Source: Candidatus Omnitrophota bacterium
GTDB taxonomy: Bacteria; Omnitrophota; Gorgyraeia; Gygaellales; Profunditerraquicolaceae
Direction of reading: 5' to 3'
DNA length: 10,401 nucleotides
NCBI GenBank assembly: GCA_028714055.1
Contig: JAQTNB010000023.1
Span: 1-10,401, forward strand
Positions 1 to 6,746 of this stretch are shown here, one piece after another (the stretch's first letter is position 1; each line of letters opens with the position of its first letter). The translations under genes and the position numbers were made by a program. The notes under the pieces are model-generated. The model was not told where the DNA came from. It ran no database searches and worked only from the letters and a program-made list of their open reading frames with translations.

Positions 1-790
1 TTAATATTAAATTGGCGTGCGCGCTGGATATGCAGGCTCCTCCTTTGCGCTGGACTTTAAGGCCGCAGAGGTCTATCAGCCTTCCCGCTGAAAGCCCCGA
101 GGGATTCCTAAAGACGCATCCTGCGGAACGCGCCGCCCATCCGTGGGCCTGCCGGCGGTAGGCAAGATAACGGCGGACCTCCCTGCTTATTTCCTTCCGG
201 GGCGCGCGCTTGAATTTCAGCCGCGCGCCGAGGATCACGAATTTTGACAGGCCCGAATCCCGGTAGCCAAAACGGATATCTTTTTTATTGAGTATGCTGA
301 CGCGGCCGCGCGCATCCATCACCCTGACGGAGACAACGGCATCCGCGATACTGCGTTGGACCCGCGGCTTCGTTCCTTCGGTGACCCCTGCGTTCATTGC
401 CAGGGCTCCTCCGACCGTTCCGGGGATACCGGAAAGAAACTCTATGCCCGACAACCCCTGCCGCTGCGCCAGGCGGATGAGCTGCGCAAGGCTTGCGCCT
501 GCCCCCGCCTCGATAAAGGTATTGCCGGCTTTAAGCCTGCGGAAAAAAGGCGCGCGTAATGCGATGACCGCGGCGCTGATCCCGCGGTCTGAGGCCAGGA
601 TATTGCTCCCGCAGCCTATAACTAGAACAGGTATCTTACCTCTTTTTAAAACAGTAAGCAATACCTTTAAGTCTTCTTCATCCCGGGGCAGGATAAACAA
701 CGAAGGCGCCCCGCCTATCCCGAAGGTAGTATGCCTTGATAACGGCTCGCTAAAAAAGACCTTCCCTTTCAGGACTTTTTGCAGCTCCAC
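1..790 (-). CDS. murB: UDP-N-acetylenolpyruvoylglucosamine reductase MurB, 3' end beyond window
   Basis: MurB is a cytoplasmic FAD enzyme that uses NADPH to reduce UDP-GlcNAc-enolpyruvate to UDP-MurNAc, the acceptor for MurC. My translation from 790 runs 263 codons without a stop to the left edge; about 30-40 residues should be missing. Visible FAD-domain motifs are HTTFGIGG (20-27), IGCGSNILASDRG (58-70) and the strongly conserved GIPGTVGGALAMNAG (121-135). FGYRDSG (174-180) holds the conserved Tyr-Arg, and SAGCVFRNP (222-230) holds the proton donor, here Cys225 where many homologues have Ser. KGGACISSAHAN (249-260) follows. The start is uncertain: GTG at 788-790 gives a normal N-terminus and a 22-base overlap with murC, whereas in-frame ATG at 824-826 would add 12 residues and a 58-base overlap. 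Neither has a convincing ribosome binding site. Last visible gene of the cluster; identity is secure. Confidence 0.95.
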   Translation of the reverse strand, partial: MELQKVLKGKVFFSEPLSRHTTFGIGGAPSLFILPRDEEDLKVLLTVLKRGKIPVLVIGCGSNILASDRGISAAVIALRAPFFRRLKAGNTFIEAGAGASLAQLIRLAQRQGLSGIEFLSGIPGTVGGALAMNAGVTEGTKPRVQRSIADAVVSVRVMDARGRVSILNKKDIRFGYRDSGLSKFVILGARLKFKRAPRKEISREVRRYLAYRRQAHGWAARSAGCVFRNPSGLSAGRLIDLCGLKVQRKGGACISSAHANLIL

Positions 791-2157
791 CGGTCTTTTG
801 AGAGGCCCTGCGCAAACTCTTCGCATACCTTGATAATATCCCCCGCGCCCAGCATGATCACCAGGTCCCCGGGCTTGATGATCTTCAGGACCTGCGCGAT
901 GATCTGTTCCCGGGCGACGTAATGCACTTCTTTGCCGGGATTACGAAACCTGATCTTTTCGCAGAGGGCCCCGGCATCAACCCCCCCGATCGGCGGCTCT
1001 CCGGCCGCGTAAATGTCCGTGACCATAAGGACGTCCGCCCCGTTAAAACATCCCGCGAATTCCTCCAGCAAAAGCTGCGTGCGCGTATACCGGTGAGGCT
1101 GGAACACCGCGACCACCCGCGCGGAATTGAGGTTACGCACTGCCGCAAGCGTTGCCTTGATCTCCGTGGGATGATGGGCATAGTCATCGATGACCGTATA
1201 CTCCTGGTCCTGGTATTTTATCTCAAGCCTGCGATGGGCGCCCCTGAAACCGCGCAGGGTCTTTTTGATCTGCTCCTTCCCGATCCCCAGCTCAAGGCCC
1301 AGCGCTATGACGGCGAGCGCGTTGGAAACGTTATGCATCCCTCCCAGGGAGAGCGAGAACCTGTCGATGAACTCTTTGCGCAGGAAAAAATCGAATTCCG
1401 AAGAAAGGCCGTTAACGCTGATATTGGCGGCATGGGCGTCGGCATCGTCGTGCAGGCCGAAGAACACATGGCGCCGGCCTGATGTTTCAACGAGCTCGCG
1501 CAAGGTCCGGTCGTCCTGGCAGGCGAATACGCACCCTTCCTGGCGGGTGTGAGAGATAAATTCACGGAAGGCCGCCACCTCCCCCTCAAAATCCTGGTAA
1601 TAATCCATGTGCTCGAAATCTATGTTGGTGATAATGGAATAGTGCGGCCGGTAACACAGGAATGAGCCGTCGGATTCGTCGGCTTCGGCGACAAAAAAAT
1701 CGCCTTCCCCGAGGCAGGCATTGGTATCGATGTTGCGCAGGATCCCTCCTACTGCTACGGTCGGGGCAAAGCCCGCTTCAAGCAGCAGGCATGCCGCAAG
1801 GGACGCGGTCGTGGTCTTGCCGTGGCTTCCGCTGACCGTCACCACGCTGCGCTCCTGCATGAGCAGCGCCAGCGCCTCGGCGCGTTTCAGGATGCGCACT
1901 GTCCCGGAAGAGACGGCTGCCGCCAATTCCGGGCTGTCTTTCCTGATCGCCGAAGAATACACCACGGTATCCACGCCGTCAATGTGCGCCGCGTCATGGC
2001 CGATAAAAACGCGCGCGCCCTTCTGCCGTAAGTCGGCGGTGATCGCGCTTTCTTTAAGGTCGCAGCCGCTCACCGGCAACCCCCGCCTGAGCAATAACTG
2101 CGCGATCGCGCTCATCCCGATACCGCCGATCCCTATAAGATGGCAATGCCCTTTCAT
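769..2157 (-). CDS. murC: UDP-N-acetylmuramate--L-alanine ligase MurC
   Basis: MurC is the first Mur ligase of the pathway. In the cytoplasm it joins L-Ala to UDP-MurNAc with ATP hydrolysis. At 462 residues it has normal family length. The N-terminal Rossmann domain begins HLIGIGGIGMSAIA (6-19). The ATP-binding loop is GSHGKTT (110-116), followed by EADESDGSF (158-166), the metal-site region TNIDFEHMDYY (177-187), the MHNVSN motif (274-279) and GAHRRLE (306-312). The C-terminal domain shows DDYAHHPTEIKATL (324-337) and FQPHRYTR (352-359). All invariant ligase residues I can place are present. Its ATG overlaps the murG stop as ATGA, and AAAAAAGG lies seven bases upstream, so it has both a good binding site and likely coupling to murG. 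It is a plain MurC, not a MurC-Ddl fusion. Its end overlaps the start of murB. Confidence 0.98.
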   Translation of the reverse strand: MKGHCHLIGIGGIGMSAIAQLLLRRGLPVSGCDLKESAITADLRQKGARVFIGHDAAHIDGVDTVVYSSAIRKDSPELAAAVSSGTVRILKRAEALALLMQERSVVTVSGSHGKTTTASLAACLLLEAGFAPTVAVGGILRNIDTNACLGEGDFFVAEADESDGSFLCYRPHYSIITNIDFEHMDYYQDFEGEVAAFREFISHTRQEGCVFACQDDRTLRELVETSGRRHVFFGLHDDADAHAANISVNGLSSEFDFFLRKEFIDRFSLSLGGMHNVSNALAVIALGLELGIGKEQIKKTLRGFRGAHRRLEIKYQDQEYTVIDDYAHHPTEIKATLAAVRNLNSARVVAVFQPHRYTRTQLLLEEFAGCFNGADVLMVTDIYAAGEPPIGGVDAGALCEKIRFRNPGKEVHYVAREQIIAQVLKIIKPGDLVIMLGAGDIIKVCEEFAQGLSKDRWSCKKS

Positions 2158-3248
2158 GCAATAGCCTTTTTTACTACCGAAGCCAGGTTAACTGCCGGAT
2201 TTCCGGTCGGAAACCCCCGAAAGCCCGAACGCATGGTATTAATCTTAGCAGGATCGCCCGCAAAATCAATAATTACCTGCTGAAGCAGCGCAGCCGATAC
2301 TTCCTCGTCTTCCAACACCACGGCTGCCCCCTGTTCACGCAGGACAGCGGCATTTTCCGCCTGATGCCGGCGCGCGTGGGGATACGGGATCAAAACCGCG
2401 GGGACGCCAAATTGCGCCAATTCCGCGATGGTGGTTGCCCCTGCCCGGCAAATGGCCAGGTCCGCGCAAGAGTAGGCATAGCGCATCTCATCCAGGAAAG
2501 CAAAGACCTTTGCCTCAACCTTTGCGGCCGCATACCCCTCAAGCACCAAGTTGTAATCGGACTTGCCGCTTAAGTGGATACAGCGGACCCGCGATCTATC
2601 GGGATACGTCGCGAGCGCTTCGAGGGCCGAGATATTGATGCGCCTGCTCCCCTGGCTTCCTCCGCAAACAAGGAGCGTGAACTTATCCCCGCTGAAACCG
2701 AAGAAAGAAAGCGCGGCATCTTTCGTTGTCTTCTCCAGCAGGCCTTTGCGCAAAGGGTTCCCGGTAACCACTGCCTTGGAAGAATCCTTGCCCAGAGAAA
2801 GCGCGGTCTTCTCAAAAGACAAGGCGATCCTGTCGCTAAAGCGGCCCAAAAGCCTGTTCGCCTTTCCGCAAAGGACATTCTGCTCGTGGATAACGGCCTT
2901 TGCGCCCAGGAGCTTTCCCCAAAAGAATACCGGCACACAGCAGATGCTACCGAAACCCACGACAACGCGGGGGCGAAAAGCAAAGACAATGCCCGCGCTT
3001 TTAAAAAAAGCCTGCGCCAGCTTAAAACACTTCAGCGTAACTCCCGCCGATGCGGAAAAAAACGGGATGTAACGCACCTGCCGGCCCGATACCATAGAAG
3101 GCTTGACCACGCTATGTTCCGGCAGGACCAAAAGGCATTCAAGCCCCGCCTCCGCGGCGAGCTCTTCAAGCAAGGCTAAAGCCGGAAAGATGTGCCCTCC
3201 GCTTGCGCCGCTGACCACCAGTACCCGCGCCTTTTTTGTTTTCTTCAT
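2154..3248 (-). CDS. murG: UDP-GlcNAc--lipid I N-acetylglucosaminyltransferase MurG
   Basis: MurG is a GT28-family, GT-B fold glycosyltransferase at the inner face of the membrane. It moves GlcNAc from UDP-GlcNAc onto lipid I to give lipid II. The 364-residue length is typical. Conserved parts are the first glycine-rich loop GASGGHIFPAL (14-24), HEQN (121-124) with KANRLLGR (129-136), GNPLR (163-167), the nucleotide loop GGSQGSRRIN (196-205), and the donor-binding stretch CRAGATTIAEL (267-277) through IPYPHARRHQAENA (287-300). The second glycine-rich loop, usually like GFGGYVSxP, reads GFGSICCVP (98-106), a notable departure. It starts six bases after the ftsW stop with only a weak AAGAG close upstream, and its TGA overlaps the murC ATG. 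Function is assigned with confidence because all other motifs are intact. Confidence 0.97.
   Translation of the reverse strand: MKKTKKARVLVVSGASGGHIFPALALLEELAAEAGLECLLVLPEHSVVKPSMVSGRQVRYIPFFSASAGVTLKCFKLAQAFFKSAGIVFAFRPRVVVGFGSICCVPVFFWGKLLGAKAVIHEQNVLCGKANRLLGRFSDRIALSFEKTALSLGKDSSKAVVTGNPLRKGLLEKTTKDAALSFFGFSGDKFTLLVCGGSQGSRRINISALEALATYPDRSRVRCIHLSGKSDYNLVLEGYAAAKVEAKVFAFLDEMRYAYSCADLAICRAGATTIAELAQFGVPAVLIPYPHARRHQAENAAVLREQGAAVVLEDEEVSAALLQQVIIDFAGDPAKINTMRSGFRGFPTGNPAVNLASVVKKAIA
2165..2172 (-). promoter_or_regulatory. Ribosome binding site of murC
   Basis: AAAAAAGG on the minus strand, seven bases before the murC ATG and inside the 3' end of murG. Together with the ATGA overlap of the murG stop and murC start (2154-2157), it decides the murC start. 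Confidence 0.65.
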
Positions 3249-3254
3249 TATCTC

Positions 3255-4349
3255 TTAGGGCTCTTCGCCGGTGCGCGCGATGTTCAACAGTATCCCCACG
3301 CTTACCAGGTCGAATATAAACGAAGACCCGCCGTAGCTGATGAAAGGAAGCGGCAGCCCCTTGGTAGGCAATACCCCGCAGGAGACCCCGATGTTGATGA
3401 CCGCTTTAAAAGACAGCATCAGCGTCAGGCCCAGGCCCAGGAAATAACCGAAGGTGTCCGAAGACTGCCTGATGACCTTAAGCGCCTGGTGAAGAAAAAG
3501 TATGAAGAGCACGATCACCCCGATAGTCCCGATAAGCCCCATCTCTTCGCCGATGATCGAGAAGATAAAATCGGTGTGCGCGGCAGGCAGGTAAAAAAGT
3601 TTTTGTTTCGACTGGCCAAGCCCTACCCCGAATATATTGCCGGAACCCAGGGCTACCTGCGACTGTATGATCTGGAAGCCGCTGCCCTTTGGGTCGAGCC
3701 AGGGGTTTAAGAACGCCATGATGCGCATCCTGCGGTACGGGACGCTGAATATCAGGAGGTATAACGCCGGGAGGCTGGCAAGAAAAAGAGACATAAGATA
3801 GGTAAGGCGGGTGCCGGCGACAAAGAGCATCACCAGGACCACGCTTGCCAGGGCAATGGTCGTTCCCAGGTCCGGCTGCACAAGGATAAGCAGGCAAAAT
3901 GCGCCCAGCATCCCCACCGGCGGAGCAAAGCCCCGCCAGAACATCCTCATTTGGGAGTGCTTACGCGCGATGAAATCGGCGATATAGACGATCAGCGCCA
4001 GGTTTGCCAGCTCCGAAGGCTGAAAGCTTAAGAACTTGAAACGGAACCACCGGCGCGCGCCTGAGACCTCCCTGCCGATCCCGGGCACCAGCACTAAAAG
4101 CAGCAGCACGAAAGAGACCAGAAGAAACGGCTTGGCATACCGCCTGAAATTCTTGTAATCCGTGCTCATCACCAGGAGCGCCAGGAACGCCCCGATAAAA
4201 ACAAAACTCACGTGGCGCTTGAGAAAGAAAAAGCCGTCTTTATACCGTTCCCAGGCATAGATGCTGGAGGCGCTGTAGATCATCACCACGCCTATGCAGA
4301 CTAAGGTAACGGTTATTACAAATAAATTGATCCTGGCTGCGCGCCCCAT
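3255..4349 (-). CDS. ftsW: Septal peptidoglycan glycosyltransferase FtsW (SEDS family)
   Basis: FtsW is a multi-spanning membrane protein of the SEDS family. It polymerises lipid II at the septum in partnership with a class B PBP. The 364-residue sequence is almost entirely hydrophobic segments, consistent with about ten membrane helices (for example near 9-27, 47-64, 75-90, 149-178, 183-202, 268-288, 300-322 and 336-358). Family motifs are MIYSAS (23-28), SGARRWFRF (96-104), QPSELA (110-115), QPDLGT (158-163), the AAHTDFIFSIIGEE block (256-269) with the likely catalytic Asp260, and the C-terminal signature TKGLPLPFISYGGSS (329-343). RodA is the main alternative, but the position between murD and murG and the partner PBP upstream favour FtsW. 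The start lies two bases after the murD stop and has no clear Shine-Dalgarno, so coupled translation is likely. Asn116 replaces the common Lys after QPSELA. Confidence 0.96.
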   Translation of the reverse strand: MGRAARINLFVITVTLVCIGVVMIYSASSIYAWERYKDGFFFLKRHVSFVFIGAFLALLVMSTDYKNFRRYAKPFLLVSFVLLLLVLVPGIGREVSGARRWFRFKFLSFQPSELANLALIVYIADFIARKHSQMRMFWRGFAPPVGMLGAFCLLILVQPDLGTTIALASVVLVMLFVAGTRLTYLMSLFLASLPALYLLIFSVPYRRMRIMAFLNPWLDPKGSGFQIIQSQVALGSGNIFGVGLGQSKQKLFYLPAAHTDFIFSIIGEEMGLIGTIGVIVLFILFLHQALKVIRQSSDTFGYFLGLGLTLMLSFKAVINIGVSCGVLPTKGLPLPFISYGGSSFIFDLVSVGILLNIARTGEEP

Positions 4350-4351
4350 GG

Positions 4352-5638
4352 TTATCTGACTGCCGAAGAGCCTTTCTCTTTTCCGGAAAGCTCATGCACC
4401 GCCTGTTTAAACACCCTGCCCCTCTCCTCAAAGTCGGAGAACATATCAAAGCTTGAGCACATCGGAGAAAGCAGCACGTATTCTCCGGCCTGAGCGCCGG
4501 CAAAAGCCATCCTGACCGCTTCGGGAAGCGTTTGGGCTTCCCGGACAGGAACCGTTCCCTGCAGGCAACGCGCGATCGCGGCTTTCGCCTCTCCGATAAG
4601 TATGACTTCTTTTACTTTCTTGCGCACTTCCTCTGCGATCACCCCGTAATCCACTCCCTTGTCCCTTCCGCCGGCAATAAGCACGATGCGGCCGGGGATG
4701 CTGCGCAATGCCCAGTTCGCGGATTCCGCGGTCGTCGCCTTGGAATCGTTGATAAAAGTAACGCCGTTGACACTGGCTACTTCTTCCATGCGGTGCTCTA
4801 TCCCTTTAAAGCCGGCAAAGACCTCCCGCATCAGTCCATCGTCTATCCCCAGTATTTTTCCGACGGCAGCCGCGGCCGCATAATTGGGGTTCGCCCAGCC
4901 TGCGGAAGAAAAATACGCTTTTTTCGAACGGGCGGCAGAAGCGCACCCGGCGAGCGCAGGATCGTCGGCATTCAACACCAGGTGATCCTGCTCATCCTGG
5001 TTCATAAAGATGCGGCTCTTGGCGTCAAGGTACTCCTGCATGTCGCGGTGGCGGTCAAGGTGGTTACGGGAGAGGTTCAGGATGAGGGCGATCTTCGGCT
5101 TGAACGCCTTGATGCGTTCAAGTTGAAATGAGCTTACCTCGAGGGAAACAAAATCCTCTTCCCGCATGCGCGGCACTTCCTGGCAGAAAGGGGTCCCGAT
5201 ATTGCCGCAGACGAACGCTTGTTTACCCGCGGCGGTTATGATGCGGCCGATGAGGGTGGTAACGGATGTCTTGCCGCTTGAACCGGTGATGGCGATGATT
5301 GTCGCCGGGCAGAGAAGCCAGCCGACCTCGATCTCGGCGATAACCGGGATCCCGTTTTCCTCTGCCCGGCGGATACAGGGATTTTCAGCCGTGACGCCGG
5401 GAGAGACCACAAGCAGTTGGCGGCCGTCGACAAGGCCCGGGGAATGCCTGCCAAGCTCCACTTTGATACCGCGTTCCTCAAGCGCCGCGGCATTGGCGCG
5501 GGTAAGGGGGGTATCCTGACGGTCGGTGACGGTAACGCGCGCGCCGATATCATGCAGGAGCCTGGCGCACATAAGGCCGGAACGGGCAATACCGACGACG
5601 GTGACCTGTTTGCCCCTGAAGTATTCCGTGTTTTTCAT
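4352..5638 (-). CDS. murD: UDP-MurNAc-L-alanine--D-glutamate ligase MurD, shortened central domain
   Basis: MurD adds D-Glu to UDP-MurNAc-L-Ala in the cytoplasm using ATP. At 428 residues it is slightly short. The N-terminal domain shows VVGIARSG (14-21) and VSPGV (78-82). The ATP loop is GSSGKTS (119-125), with LEVSSFQLE (166-174) and RNHLDRH (191-197) contributing metal and ATP contacts. EHRMEE (281-286), NDSKATT (297-303), AGGRDKGVD (322-330) and the C-terminal SPMCSSFDMFSDFEERG (391-407) are typical. Between NADDP (223-227) and the YAAAAAVGKILGI helix (253-265) about 30 residues present in E. coli MurD seem absent, and the usual GxHNxxN is reduced to GWANPN (247-252). The ligase is otherwise intact and probably functional. 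It starts 21 bases after the mraY stop codon begins; GAGG beside that stop is about 16 bases from the ATG, too far for a good site. Confidence 0.96.
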   Translation of the reverse strand: MKNTEYFRGKQVTVVGIARSGLMCARLLHDIGARVTVTDRQDTPLTRANAAALEERGIKVELGRHSPGLVDGRQLLVVSPGVTAENPCIRRAEENGIPVIAEIEVGWLLCPATIIAITGSSGKTSVTTLIGRIITAAGKQAFVCGNIGTPFCQEVPRMREEDFVSLEVSSFQLERIKAFKPKIALILNLSRNHLDRHRDMQEYLDAKSRIFMNQDEQDHLVLNADDPALAGCASAARSKKAYFSSAGWANPNYAAAAAVGKILGIDDGLMREVFAGFKGIEHRMEEVASVNGVTFINDSKATTAESANWALRSIPGRIVLIAGGRDKGVDYGVIAEEVRKKVKEVILIGEAKAAIARCLQGTVPVREAQTLPEAVRMAFAGAQAGEYVLLSPMCSSFDMFSDFEERGRVFKQAVHELSGKEKGSSAVR

Positions 5639-5657
5639 CGGATGCGAAAATGATCCT

Positions 5658-6746
5658 CTAACGTATTTTGAGGGTGACCAGCGTGAAAAGCGCCAGGAGG
5701 CTTGAGATTATCCAGAACCTGACGATGACCTTGCTTTCCGGCAAACCGAGAAACTGAAAATGATGGTGCAGGGGCGCGATCTTGAAGATGCGTTTTTTGA
5801 CCAGGCGGAAAGACGCTACCTGCAGGATCACCGAAAGCGCCTCGGCAACGAATATGCCTCCGACGATCACCAAAAGCAGCTCTTTCTTTATCAGGAGCGC
5901 GATAGTCCCCAATGCCCCTCCCAGCGCCAGCGACCCGACATCCCCCATGAATATGGAAGCGGGATAACAGTTGAACCACAAAAACCCGAGGCTCGCCCCG
6001 AGCATCGCGGCGCAAAAGACAGACAGCTCTCCGCTTCCGCCTATATAGGGGATCAGCAGGTAATTGCTGAAGGTGATATTGCCGGAGACGTAGCACAATA
6101 CGCTAAAAGCCAGCGCCGCCATGATCATATTGCCGGCAGCCAGCCCGTCAAGGCCATCGGTCAGGTTGACGGCATTGGAAGTCCCGGTCACCACCGCGAT
6201 GACAAATAAGATATAAAAGACCCCCAGGTCCACGGAAACATCTTTCAGGAACGGCACGTCAAGCTTCGTCGTATGTTCCGGCGTCACATAGAGGATGGTC
6301 CCCAGGATCAGGCCCAGGATTATCTGGCTCGTGAGCTTTGCGGTGGCGGTAAGCCCTTTTGATTTTTTCCTGACAAGCTTGAGATAATCATCGGCAAAGC
6401 CGGTGATACCCAGCCACACGGTCACAAACACCACCAGCATGATATGCCTGTTGGAAAGATCGGCCCAGAGGAGTGTCGCAAAGAGCATGGCAAGCAGGAT
6501 AAAGATCCCTCCCATGGTAGGGGTATCCTGTTTTTTGCTGTGCAGCTCATAGAGCCGCGCGCTCTCCTCTTTCCTTATATTCTCCCCGATCTTTTTGGCT
6601 TTGAGCATGCGGATGATCCCGGGGCCGAAAATAAGGCTCAACGCGAATGCGGTTACCGCGGCCATCGCGGCGCGGAAGGTTATGTAGCGGAAGATGTTGA
6701 AGGCGAAAACGGCGTTATGTAACGGGTAGAGGAGATGATAGAGCAT
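5658..6746 (-). CDS. mraY: Phospho-N-acetylmuramoyl-pentapeptide-transferase MraY
   Basis: MraY is an integral membrane enzyme that transfers phospho-MurNAc-pentapeptide from its UDP carrier to undecaprenyl phosphate, forming lipid I at the inner membrane face. The 362 residues match the usual length and contain about ten hydrophobic spans (for example near 25-47, 80-94, 101-118, 136-155, 172-188, 205-222, 240-258, 290-312 and 341-360). Catalytic and Mg-binding motifs are all visible: DTPTMGG (74-80), GFADDYLK (116-123) with the Asp pair 119-120, NAVNLTDGLDGLA (191-203), FMGDVGS (266-272) with Asp269, and the histidine loop APLHHHFQ (324-331). The start overlaps the end of murF by 32 bases, and AAAAGG sits six bases before the ATG, which supports this start. 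Nothing looks degraded. Confidence 0.98.
   Translation of the reverse strand: MLYHLLYPLHNAVFAFNIFRYITFRAAMAAVTAFALSLIFGPGIIRMLKAKKIGENIRKEESARLYELHSKKQDTPTMGGIFILLAMLFATLLWADLSNRHIMLVVFVTVWLGITGFADDYLKLVRKKSKGLTATAKLTSQIILGLILGTILYVTPEHTTKLDVPFLKDVSVDLGVFYILFVIAVVTGTSNAVNLTDGLDGLAAGNMIMAALAFSVLCYVSGNITFSNYLLIPYIGGSGELSVFCAAMLGASLGFLWFNCYPASIFMGDVGSLALGGALGTIALLIKKELLLVIVGGIFVAEALSVILQVASFRLVKKRIFKIAPLHHHFQFLGLPESKVIVRFWIISSLLALFTLVTLKIR

Noticed and set aside
1..10. Perfect palindrome TTAATATTAA at the left edge
   Set aside because: It is short, falls within the murB frame and sits at the cut edge, so no regulatory role can be supported.
1..287. Apparent gene-free stretch at the left end
   Set aside because: It is the 3' part of murB, which reads through the edge without a stop and carries SAGCVFRNP and GGACISSAHAN.
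288..833. Plus-strand open frame of 181 codons opposite murB
   Set aside because: The minus strand here translates to an uninterrupted MurB with all FAD motifs, which explains the open antisense frame.
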